Positions 6,862 through 14,340 of a DNA stretch of 14,340 bases are shown here, one piece after another. The notes beneath the pieces were generated by a model, which searched no databases, was not told the DNA's origin, and was given only the letters and a program-made list of their open reading frames with translations. This DNA comes from Gymnopus androsaceus JB14 (Eukaryota > Basidiomycota > Agaricomycetes > Agaricales > Omphalotaceae). Every line of letters begins with the position of its first letter. The stretch's first letter is position 1. The stretch spans positions 3,285 to 17,624 of the forward strand of contig ML770144.1 in NCBI GenBank assembly GCA_009733575.1, given 5' to 3'. A program made the position numbers and the translations under genes.

Positions 6862-8655
6862 ATGAATCCTCGCTCCAGACCCACTCCTGAAGGTGCAAAT
6901 ATCCGTTGTAACCCAATACGCGGTACACGCACTACTACTACCGCATCCAACCCAATGCAAAATCCTTTCGCTGTCAATGCCTTATCCCTTCTACCCTATA
7001 ACAATTCTATTTCGGCAATAGGTACTGCTTGACAAAGGAGCAGTGGTTTCGGTCCCGTAACAACAGCTGCACCAGCAATAGTTTCTTCCAACCCAGTTAC
7101 CGGTTGGTTAGAGGGTGCCGAATATGAGCTCGCTCATGCAGTAGACCTCAACGGCAGCCCAGTAATTATCCATACACCTCGTAGAGACTGTGTTGTTACC
7201 TTAGGTGAAGCACATATCTCTCCACTTACGGATTCATCTGCGGCAGCACAACTCTGTGCTTTTACGGAATGGTTGCAAACACAAGTGACAGTGGAACCAA
7301 CACCAAGCGCCGAACCATACGAACGGGGGGATTCACAATCCCATCATTCGGAAGATCAAGGCAAACGATGTGAAGAGGAAAGTAGTCCAAACCCTGACCG
7401 TCAGGGTGACGAAAAAGATGATGGTAATGGGGATGAAGACCCAGCCCGCCGACCTGGTCCGCCTGGAGGCCCCGGAGACCCTGGAGGTCCCAGAGGCGGC
7501 AGTGGTGGTCCCCCTGGGGGTCCTGGAGGTCCTGGTGGACCAGATGGTCTGCCAACCACTGACGATGAACGTGACCAAATGCTTCTTGGTCTATTCCACT
7601 CTTTCTGAGGTTCCATCGATCGATTAGGAACTGTACTTGCCGGTTTAAACGTACCTAGCGGCGAAAGTTCCGATTCCAAATCAAAGGTCGAAGAACCTGA
7701 AGTTTTCGATGGCTTGGAGTCCCGCAAGCTTAAAAGCTTTTTAGTCTCACTTTCTCTAGTCTTCATTGATTGTCCGACATACTTTACCAATGCTCAAAAA
7801 GTCCATTATACGCTCTCCTATCTTGGCAGAGCTGCGAAGGAATGGTTCGAACCTGACATTCTCAATCCTAACCTTGCCGCATTACCCACCTGGACATTGT
7901 CCTATTCAGCTCTTATCCAAGAGTTACAGGAGAATTTCGGACTTTACGATGCGCAGGGCGATGCTGAAGATAAGCTCGGTAACCTTTGGATGAAGGAAAA
8001 TGAGCCAGTACGGAAATATAATATCCGCTTCAACACTCTCGAGGCTGCTACCGTGTGGGATGAATCCGCCCTTAGATGGGCGTATCAATGCAGTCTCGCG
8101 AATCACCTTAAGGATGAATTAGTTCGGGTTCCCGAACCATGGACCTTGGCGGATTACCGATACGAGGTGCTTTGCATTGATAATTGGTATTGGCAGCGAG
8201 AAGAGCAGCGGAAACGAGAGGTTGCAAGGACTTCTGGAGGTGGTTCAAGTGGTAAAACTTCCTCTCCAACAAAAAAGGGTTCATCAAACTCTTCCTCTCA
8301 AAATGATTCTACATCTGCCAACGCTAATAACAATAACAATAGATTGTTCAATGCTTCCGCATCTTCATCCGGGAATAAACCTACCGGAGGAAAACCACAA
8401 GCAAAATCTGGCGGATCATCTTCGCAGGCTTCAGGCTCTATGCCTAAGCCGTACACCAGTGTATTAGAACCAGATGGCAAGTTGAAACCAGCCGAAGCGG
8501 AATGATGCAAGAAGAACAACCTTTGTTTCTTCTGCGGCAGAAAGCACAAGTTCGAGGATTGCAACAAACGTCGTGGCAACAACTCTAGTGGCCGCCCCGC
8601 TCATACCGAGGAGCAGCAACCTTCTGTAACCAAGGAATTGGTTCCGGAAAAATAG
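6862..8655 (+). pseudogene. Gypsy Gag (capsid and nucleocapsid), nonsense-mutated
   Basis: One frame runs from ATG 6862 to TAG 8653-8655 (about 597 codons), interrupted by TGA at 7030, 7606 and 8503. Domains: a low-complexity N-terminus; an acidic stretch, then a Pro/Gly-rich segment (about 7440-7545) typical of fungal gypsy Gag; the retrotransposon Gag/capsid core (about 7690-8190, with FDGLESRKLKSFLVSL and YLGRAAKEWFEPDI); a Ser/Asn/Gly-rich linker; and a CCHC zinc knuckle (CFFCGRKHKFEDC, CX2CX3HX4C, about 8530-8570) for RNA binding. Homology continues straight through each TGA, so they are point mutations, each explicable as CGA to TGA. Start choice: first ATG after the primer site, 30 bp downstream. 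Gag forms the cytoplasmic particle. Confidence 0.88.
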
Positions 8656-9973
8656 TCCACAACTCCTGGGCCCGGTACAAAATGGGAGTTGCGTTGACCA
8701 GGTTCGTACCTCTGGGGAAGTACTTCTCAATGCATCCGCTCTTTCCAATTATGAACGATCTCTTACTTTATCTCTTTCCACTGACATTTTCTTACTGGAA
8801 GAACCTGAAATTACATCGCTATTATTACAATTCAAAACTCTGGTTGACTCTGGGTCTACCAATTGCTTTATTGACTTCCGTTACGTTTCCGTGAATTCTA
8901 TTCCTACTTCTCCGATTCCTCCGATCAATCTCCGGTTATTTGATGGTTCACTTTCTGCTAAACCAATATCTGAGGTTGCAAACCTCAATGTTCGGTTCCC
9001 TTTGGGCGAGCTGCTTCCTTTGTCTTTTTATGTTACCTCCTTGGATTCTTCTTGTAAAGCTGTTTTAGGTTATAGTTTCTTGACCCGCTACAATCCATTG
9101 ATTGACTGGGAATCCAGAACCATTACATTCCAAAACTCTCAACAAGTTGCATCACTACCGATGTCACTTCCACCGGTGCCTTTGGTACCGCCAGGAAAAT
9201 CTCCTTCTCCTTTGGAGAAACCTTCTGTTCTCGTGGTGAGTCCCATTACCGGTTCTCCCTGTGGAAATCGCTCTCGCACCACTCCTCAGCCTCTCACCGA
9301 GAAATTTCCTTTTGAACCCATCTATTCCTACCCTTCGGTCGCTCACCAAATGGCTTCATGGCTGGAGAAAGATGATGTTGATATCACTTTTGTCGGCGCC
9401 GCCGCTTTTCACCGAATCTGTAAAGATTCTGGCACTGAACCACTTCTCATCCAAGCAGTACACTCTGAAGTACTCGCCCGGGCAGCCGAATCTTCCACTT
9501 CAGAAGCTCCGAAGGATGCACCTGACATTCCTGAAGAGTATCTTGACTTTGCCGATGTTTTCGACGAGGTAGAAGCTGATGTTCTAGCTGAGCACCGACC
9601 TTACAACCTAAAGATCGAATTGGAGGATGGCACCGAGCCACCGCTTGGACGCATTATTCCTCTTTCTCCAAGAGAGTTGGAAGCTCTCCATGAGTTCCTT
9701 GACACACACCTCAGAACCAGTTTCATTGCACCATCCAACTCCCCTCACGGCGCTCCCGTCCTCTTCGCACCGAAGAAGGATGGCAAGTTACAGTTGTGTG
9801 TGGATTTCCGAGGTCTAAATAAGATCACGAAAAAGGACCGCTATCCGCTTCCGCTCATCTCGGACCTACTGGATGCACTGAAGAAAGCACGAATTTACAC
9901 CAAGATTGACCTCAAACATGCATATCACCTTGTCCAGATCAACAAGGGTGAAGAATGGAAGATGACCTTCTGA
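8656..9973 (+). pseudogene. Gypsy pol part 1: aspartic protease and N-terminal RT
   Basis: This frame is +1 relative to Gag and is open from about 8642 to TGA 9971-9973. The protease active site is LVDSGSTN (Asp codon 8846-8848), a DSG variant of the retropepsin triad, with a second hydrophobic block (CKAVLGYSFL, about 9053-9085). A linker of about 150 residues leads to RT: VLAEHRPYNLKIELEDG (about 9580), IAPSNSPHGAPVLFAPKKDGKLQLCVDFRGLN (about 9727-9820), and the first catalytic Asp in KIDLKHAY (9908-9910). The TGA at 9971 sits where the family has Arg in the F-R-T block, so it is a nonsense mutation of a CGA codon. The protease would cut Gag-Pol; RT would copy RNA to cDNA. Confidence 0.9.
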
Positions 9974-11026
9974 ACCTGCTGGGGTTTGTATGAATGGAAT
10001 GTCATGCCATTCAGACTCACTAACGCTCCTGCCACTTGGCAATGGTTCATCAACAATGTCTTAGCGGACCTCATCAACGTGAATGTTATCGTCTATCTTG
10101 ACAACATTCTCATCTATTCCGATGATCCCACTTCACATTGGGAACACATCCGAGAGGTCCTCAGACATCTACAGAAGAACAAGCTCTTCGCAAACGCTGC
10201 AAAATGCAAATGGAGTGTGGACATGGTCGAATATCTTGGTTACATCATGTCGCTGGCAGGCCTGACCATGGCCGCCGACAAGGTTCGTGCAATCGTCGAA
10301 TGGCTGACACCAAGAAAGGTCAAAGACATCCAGTCTTTTCTTGGTTTTGCGAATTTTTACCACTGTTTTGTTTATAATTACTCCAACATTGTGATCCCTC
10401 TGACTTGGCTCACCCGGAAAGGTGCCGATTGGGTATGGTTGAACCAATGTCAGGAGGCTTTTGAACATCTTAAATGGTCATTCACGCACACTCCAATTTT
10501 GGCTCATTGGGAGCCAAATCACCCACTTATCGTCGAGACCGACGCTTCCGATTACGCCCTCGCCACTATCCTCTCCATTATTTTAGAAGACGGTGAAATC
10601 CACCCAATCGCTTTCCTCTCACACACTTTCCAGGTGGCAGAGCTCAAATACGACACACACAATAAAGAGCTACTCGCCATTTTTGAGGCTTTTAAAGCCT
10701 GGCAACACTATTTGGAGGGCTTGGGCAACCCGATCAATGTCGTTACTGATCATAAGAATCTGGAATACTTCTCCACAACTAAGATTCTTACTCGGCAGCA
10801 GGTTCGGTGGTCCGAATACCTTCATCAATTCAACATGGTGATTCGCTTCCGTCCCAGAAAGCTCAGTGAGAAACCGGACTCAATCACTAGACAGTGGGAT
10901 GTCTACCCAAAAGAGGGGGATATCGGCTACGCGCAAGTCAATCCACAAAATTTCAGACCTATATTCACTAATGAGCAACTCACCGTCTCGCTTCGAGCAA
11001 CCTTCCTTGAAGGCCCCACTCTTTGA
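9974..11026 (+). pseudogene. Gypsy pol part 2: C-terminal RT and RNase H
   Basis: The frame continues directly from part 1. RT continues with MPFRLTNAPATWQW (family usually MPFGLTNAPATFQ) and the catalytic block YLDNILIYSDD (10094-10126). The second catalytic Asp is Asn (AAC, 10103-10105), which should abolish polymerase activity. RNase H keeps its four acidic residues: TDAS (Asp 10541-10543), KELLAIFEAF, VTDHKNLEYF and KPDSIT. Several family-conserved Arg positions are Gln or His (LSHTF, WQHYLEG, TRQQVRW, TRQWD), as expected from CpG-to-CpA changes. It ends at TGA 11024-11026, again replaceable by CGA. Confidence 0.9.
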
Positions 11027-11529
11027 GCCTCGATTGTCTTAGACATCGACGCATTACATGAAGCAATCCAACTTGCTCTTCCATTGGATTCAGAATCAGC
11101 GGCAGGACTCGCTCTCGCTGCGGATCTGACCAAGTCCCGATGGGAATTAGGCACTGATGGTCTCTTATGCCTCGACAAATGTATCTATGTCCCAAACCAT
11201 TCCGACCTTTGCCTTCAAGTTCTCCATTATTTTCATGGTCACCCACTATCCGGACATTTCGGTCAGAACCGAACCTTAGAAGCTGTTTGCAGATCTTATA
11301 CGTGGTTGAAGATCCACGAATTTGTTCGCAACTATGTCAGTTCTTGCACATCTTGCGGTCGGAACAAACCTCGCAGACATCGCCCATACAGACTGCTTAA
11401 ACCTCTGCCGGTTCCGGTTTGCCCATGGGATTCTATCTCCATGGATTTCATTGAACAGCTCCCGAAGTCCGGCCAGTACACGGCCATACTGGTTATCGTC
11501 GACCGAGCCTCCAAGCAGGCAATTTTCAA
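11027..11529 (+). pseudogene. Gypsy pol part 3: integrase zinc domain and start of the catalytic core
   Basis: Still in the same frame, this holds the integrase N-terminal HHCC zinc domain (His in HYFHGHPLSGHFGQ from about 11224; CTSC with Cys codons 11345-11347 and 11354-11356), the RRHRPYRLLKPLPVP linker, and the first catalytic Asp in MDFIEQLP (11444-11446). Homology stops after SKQAIF (about 11527). The open frame then runs on out of register to 11650, which is not meaningful protein. Relatives carry about six extra residues before the next block, so a short out-of-frame deletion is inferred. Confidence 0.88.
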
Positions 11530-12504
11530 ATCACTTCTGAACAATTGGCCAACCTTTTCATTCTTCATGTCTTTTCCAAGCATGGCGTTCCGAGCCATGT
11601 CACTTCTGACTGTGGTTCAGAATTCATGTCTGCGTTTTTCCGAGCCTTAGGCAAGGCTCTCTCAATGAAACTCTGCTTTACTTCTGGATATTATCTGGAA
11701 GCCGATGGCCAAACTGAACGTGTCAACCAGACCTTGGAGCAGTACATCCAAATTTACTGTTCTTACCAGCAAGACAACTGGGCCGATCTCTTACTGATTG
11801 CCGAGTTTGCCTACAACAATGCTCCTAATGCCTCGACAGGTCTGTCACTGTTTTTCGCTAATAAAGGTTATCACCCAAGTATTACTGTTCGGCCCGAGAT
11901 TGATATCCAATCCAACACCGTTCACAATTTAGTGGTCAATCTTGATGAGATCCATTCCTTCTTGCACAATGCCATCACTGAAGCACAACATCGCTACAAG
12001 GAACAAGCTGACAGGAAACGCATTCCTGCTCCGGAGTTTCCAATCAGCTCCGAAGTGTTTGTTCTGGCTAAGCATATTAAATCTACTCGTCCTACCGAAA
12101 AGTTTGCTGAAAAATATCTCGGCCCTTTCAAGGTTGTCTCTCGGCCAGGAACTCTGTCTTACGAACTCAAGCTTCCGAAGTACCTCAGCTGTATCCATCC
12201 CATTTTCCATGTATCACAACTTGAGCCGGACATCCTGAACTCCATTCCCAGTCGCATCCAAGCGCCTCCACCGCCAATTGAAGTCGATGGTGAGGAAGCT
12301 TATGAGATTGCCGAAGTCTTAGACTCCAAACTTGACCAATGCTTCTGGCGTTGCCTGCTTCGATACTATGTCCGATGGTACGGTTACGAGGGAACCAATG
12401 ACAAGTTCGCCTGGGTAGCCGCTGATGAACTACAAGCTGACAAACTCATTACTGCTTTCCACAAATGCTATCCAAACAAGCTGAATCCGGATACACCGGT
12501 CTGA
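11530..12504 (+). pseudogene. Gypsy pol part 4: integrase core, C-terminal domain and chromodomain
   Basis: This is in another frame from part 3, resuming at ITSEQLANLFILHVFSKHG. The second catalytic Asp is in TSDCGSEF (11608-11610; Cys where relatives have Arg, CGT to TGT) and the Glu in GQTERVNQ (11716-11718); 35 residues separate them, the DD35E spacing. The integrase C-terminal block (LGPFKVVSRPGTLSYELKLP, HPIFHVSQLEP) precedes a chromodomain (about 12295-12470: YEIAEVLDSKLD, LLRYYVRWYGYEG, FAWVAADEL). Chromodomains steer integration to particular chromatin. This C-terminal half is uninterrupted to TGA 12502-12504. Confidence 0.92.
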
Positions 12505-12538
12505 CAATTTTTCTCTATTCTACTTTTCCTTTCAGTGG

Positions 12539-12577
12539 GTAAGTAATCGCCATGATAGTTATTGAGCGATTACTTAC
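12539..12577. repeat. 12-bp perfect hairpin downstream of gypsy pol
   Basis: GTAAGTAATCGC (12539-12550) and GCGATTACTTAC (12566-12577) form a perfect stem with a 15-nt loop, extendable by two G-C pairs past a one-base bulge. It starts 34 bp after the chromodomain stop, where the 3' end of the element or a 3' LTR would be expected. Its role is unknown. Confidence 0.8.
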
Positions 12578-12758
12578 TCCTTTTCTTTTCATATTATTTT
12601 GCCTCGGTGGGTCCAAAACCCATCGTATTTAAACTCAACTACTAATCAAAATCTCACTTAGTTATTCAAAATTCAAACCAAAAAACATTTTTCAATCAAA
12701 TATGTACAAATATTCATTTTATATAAGGCAGTCAGCTGCCAAACATTTCCGTACCAAT
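12578..12758. other. Spacer between gypsy remnant and minus-strand gene
   Basis: AT-rich; no LTR similarity found by eye. It would contain the 3' untranslated region of the minus-strand gene. GTATTTAAACTC at about 12629 resembles the gypsy primer site but is too short to interpret. Confidence 0.45.
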
Positions 12759-13745
12759 TCACGGCGCCTTTTTCTTTCCCTCCTTCACCCTCCTCTTCTT
12801 CTCCTCTTCATCCTTCTCATTCTCCGTCGCTTCTCCACTCTCATCTTTGGGGTCTGGCAGGTGCGAAAGGATCTGCTGCAAAAGTTGACCTATCAAATTG
12901 ACTTGTCGCTCAAGACAAGCAAGCCAATCATCAAGGCAACCGAGTTCACTCGGAAGGTTGCCTGCCTCTGATTCTCCCTTCTTCTTTGGCTTCCCTGATA
13001 GGCTACATGTGACCTTCACTCGCTTACACTGAGCGCAGACCGATGACAATCCCGATCGGGGACGCAAGCCTCCTTCTGGATGGTACAACACTTGCAAACC
13101 TCCATTTTCGGCTTCTTCAGCGCTGGCTTGTCATTGTCGTCTGCATCGTCATCGCTCCCATTGGCATTGGGGTCAGAGTTGGAAGGGTCTCCACCCACCG
13201 CGTCCTAGAAGTCACAAGTTAACAAAAAATTAGAAACAAAACAGTTGCGACATAGCCGCTTCCTTTTCACCGCCATACGGTTTGTTTTTGGCTCCGTCTT
13301 TTCATCGTCCTCGGAATTGACATCCTCCTTTGATTTCTTGATTTTCTAAAAAGAAGTCAGAAAAAATAAAAGAAATCAAGGAAGGAAACTTACTTTGGGC
13401 GGATGAGCATCGACCATAGTAGATGCCACTGAGTTCAGAGCCGATACACAACGGTCAGCAGCTGCCACCAACCTTTTCCTTCTTTCCTCAATTTCCTTCT
13501 TCTTCTTTGCCTTGGCCTCAGGTGCCTGATCACTCTGCTTACTGTCTCTCCTTTTCCTTGCATGCTGCTTCCACTTTCACCTTCCATTGTTCTTCCACCT
13601 TTCGCTCCGCTTCCTCCTTCTCCCGCCTCTTGGCTTCCTCCTGAGCTTTTTCCTTGGCTTCCTTCTGTCTCAGCATTTCGAGGGCAGTAGCCATCTCGGC
13701 GATGAGCTCGGCAGTGGTTTTGGTGGTAGTAACAGTAGGCAACAT
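12759..13745 (-). pseudogene. Coiled-coil protein with Zn2Cys6-like cluster, three exons, two frameshifts
   Basis: Predicted exons: 13745-13394, 13345-13271 and 13204-12759, with introns 13393-13346 (GTAAGT...TTTTAG, 48 nt, CTGAC branch-like site) and 13270-13205 (GTGAAA...TTCTAG, 66 nt; donor less certain). The N-terminus (TTAELIAEMATALEMLRQKE...) is a long charged Lys/Glu/Arg coiled coil; the middle is acidic. Exon 3 has CKCCTIQKEAC then CAQCKRVKVTC: two CX2CX6C units about nine or ten residues apart, the Zn(II)2Cys6 spacing seen in fungal DNA-binding proteins. The tail is Lys/Glu-rich. One extra base near 13540 and one missing base near 13045 break the frame; corrected, lengths sum to about 290 residues. 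It is either a pseudogene or carries sequencing errors. A TATAAG lies upstream at 13793-13788 (minus strand). Function is otherwise unknown. Confidence 0.6.
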
Positions 13746-14038
13746 AGTGGGGGGAAAAAGCAGATTTCATGAAGTCCAAAAAACCCCCTTATAGGCCTAA
13801 AGCAGTCCCCTCTAGAGGATGTCGGTATAATTACTAGAATCCTCGTAGAGGGGCCTGGAAAACGGAAGCAAAAGTTGGCGGGAAGTTTTAGCGCCCCCGA
13901 TTAACTTTTTTAAAACCTTCCTAATTAGTTCTATGGTGATGGGAATTGTATAGGCGCCAGGCGCTAAATTCACTTGAATTCATCCCGCTTCGTTCGTTTG
14001 TTCTTCGTTTGTACGCGTTCGACGCGTGCCTGGCCTGT
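13746..14038. promoter_or_regulatory. Divergent promoter with E2F/MBF-like motifs
   Basis: This 293-bp spacer separates two outward-facing genes. It holds TTGGCGGGAA (13875-13884), matching the E2F consensus; TTTAGCGCC (13887-13895) and its inverse GGCGCTAAA (13960-13968); and two ACGCGT boxes (14013-14018, 14022-14027), the MluI box bound by yeast MBF. A near-perfect inverted repeat CCCCTCTAGAGGAT/ATCCTCGTAGAGGGG spans 13807-13853. The motif matches are seen directly; cell-cycle control is inferred. Confidence 0.4.
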
Positions 14039-14340
14039 ATGGCTGCACCAATATACCCTCTTACGCTCTCACAACACCTTGATATCATCAGAAATGACTC
14101 TTTCACGGAACTTTGGCGGAAATTTGCTGATAGTGTGCAGCCCAACTTGAAAGACAACAATCTCTCACTCTTTATCATGGATCTCGACGACTCAGAACAG
14201 GTCATTGCACTTCGACTCTGTCTCTTAGTTTATACGATCACAAACGGAAAAGAAATACCCAAGGAACTTCAGCTGAAGGCTGCGCTAGCATCGATTGACC
14301 GAGATACTTTGGTTATAGCTGGAACTGGCTTCGGGAAAAC
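14039..14340 (+). CDS. RecQ-like SF2 DNA helicase, N-terminal 100 residues (cut by window end)
   Basis: ATG 14039 opens a frame that continues past the window end. After a helical N-terminus of about 70 residues comes IPKELQLKAALASI, which places a Gln (residue 78) before the Walker A motif as in the helicase Q region, then LVIAGTGFGK (residues 91-100), the ATP-binding motif I ending GKT. The layout (Pro...Leu-Gln...Ala-Gly-Thr-Gly-x-Gly-Lys) resembles the large family of RecQ-like ATP-dependent helicases in basidiomycete genomes. The DEAD/DEAH box and later motifs are outside the window, so the subfamily is provisional. It is transcribed away from the minus-strand zinc-cluster gene across a shared promoter. 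No break is seen in the visible part. Confidence 0.75.
   Translation, partial: MAAPIYPLTLSQHLDIIRNDSFTELWRKFADSVQPNLKDNNLSLFIMDLDDSEQVIALRLCLLVYTITNGKEIPKELQLKAALASIDRDTLVIAGTGFGK

Larger units (their letters stand above)
6283..12504 (+). mobile_element. Ty3/gypsy chromovirus, decayed, lacking its 3' LTR
   Basis: Order: 5' LTR, self-primer site, Gag with zinc knuckle, aspartic protease, RT, RNase H, integrase, chromodomain. This is the chromovirus order (integrase after RNase H, chromodomain at the C-terminus), and the sequence fits fungal Tf1/sushi-related lineages. The copy cannot encode active proteins: five in-frame TGA stops, a TAG with frame change at the gag-pol junction, an apparent out-of-frame deletion in integrase, and an altered RT active site. 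No second copy of the LTR appears between 12505 and the window end, so the right boundary is uncertain and the copy is probably 3'-truncated. Confidence 0.93.

Noticed and set aside
7262..7790. Antisense open frames of up to 129 codons opposite gag
   Set aside because: They mirror the Pro/Gly-rich coding bias of Gag; no independent homology.
12629..12652. Sequence resembling the gypsy primer site (GTATTTAAACTC), as if another LTR ended just before
   Set aside because: Only about 11 bases match in an AT-rich context, and no LTR terminus (TAACA) precedes it.
13525..13541. A 17-nt GT-AG intron that would fix the exon 1 frame break of the zinc-cluster gene
   Set aside because: Far below the size of any spliceosomal intron in fungi; a one-base indel is simpler.

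Overview
The window looks like repeat-rich nuclear DNA of a filamentous fungus, most likely a basidiomycete (probably Agaricomycetes). This rests on a chromodomain Ty3/gypsy element of fungal type, a Ty1/copia element, short GT-AG introns (48 and 66 nt), and a Zn2Cys6-like coiled-coil gene lying head-to-head with a RecQ-like helicase gene. The species cannot be named from the sequence alone.

Layout. Positions 1-2445 are the 3' half of a decayed copia element: the end of the integrase linker, reverse transcriptase, RNase H, purine tract and a complete 309-bp 3' LTR. Its 5' half lies outside the window. Positions 2446-6282 are AT-rich and hold no gene I can defend. They are dense with small inverted-repeat elements, the clearest being a foldback element (about 2567-3347) whose right arm was interrupted by a 378-bp Harbinger/Tourist-like MITE (2893-3270). 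The intact left arm preserves the empty site. Positions 6283-12504 are a chromovirus (Ty3/gypsy with chromodomain): 5' LTR, primer site, Gag, protease, RT, RNase H, integrase and chromodomain. It has no recognisable 3' LTR. Positions 12759-13745 (minus strand) are a three-exon gene or pseudogene with a coiled coil and a Zn2Cys6-like cluster. At 14039 the first 100 codons of a helicase run off the window end.

The most informative signals are in the gypsy element. Thirteen bases just inside the 5' LTR (6819-6831) are perfectly complementary to the predicted 5' end of the element's own RNA (6546-6558, 31 bp past the first T of a TATATAAG box). That is the signature of Tf1/sushi-type self-priming. 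All five in-frame stops outside the gag-pol junction are TGA and can be explained as CGA decayed at CpG, and many Arg-to-Gln/His/Cys/Trp replacements point the same way, so the element appears to have died mostly by CpG transitions. The copia copy died mostly by frameshifts. The 293-bp divergent promoter at the right end carries E2F/MBF-like motifs, which suggests (inference) cell-cycle-linked expression of the helicase.
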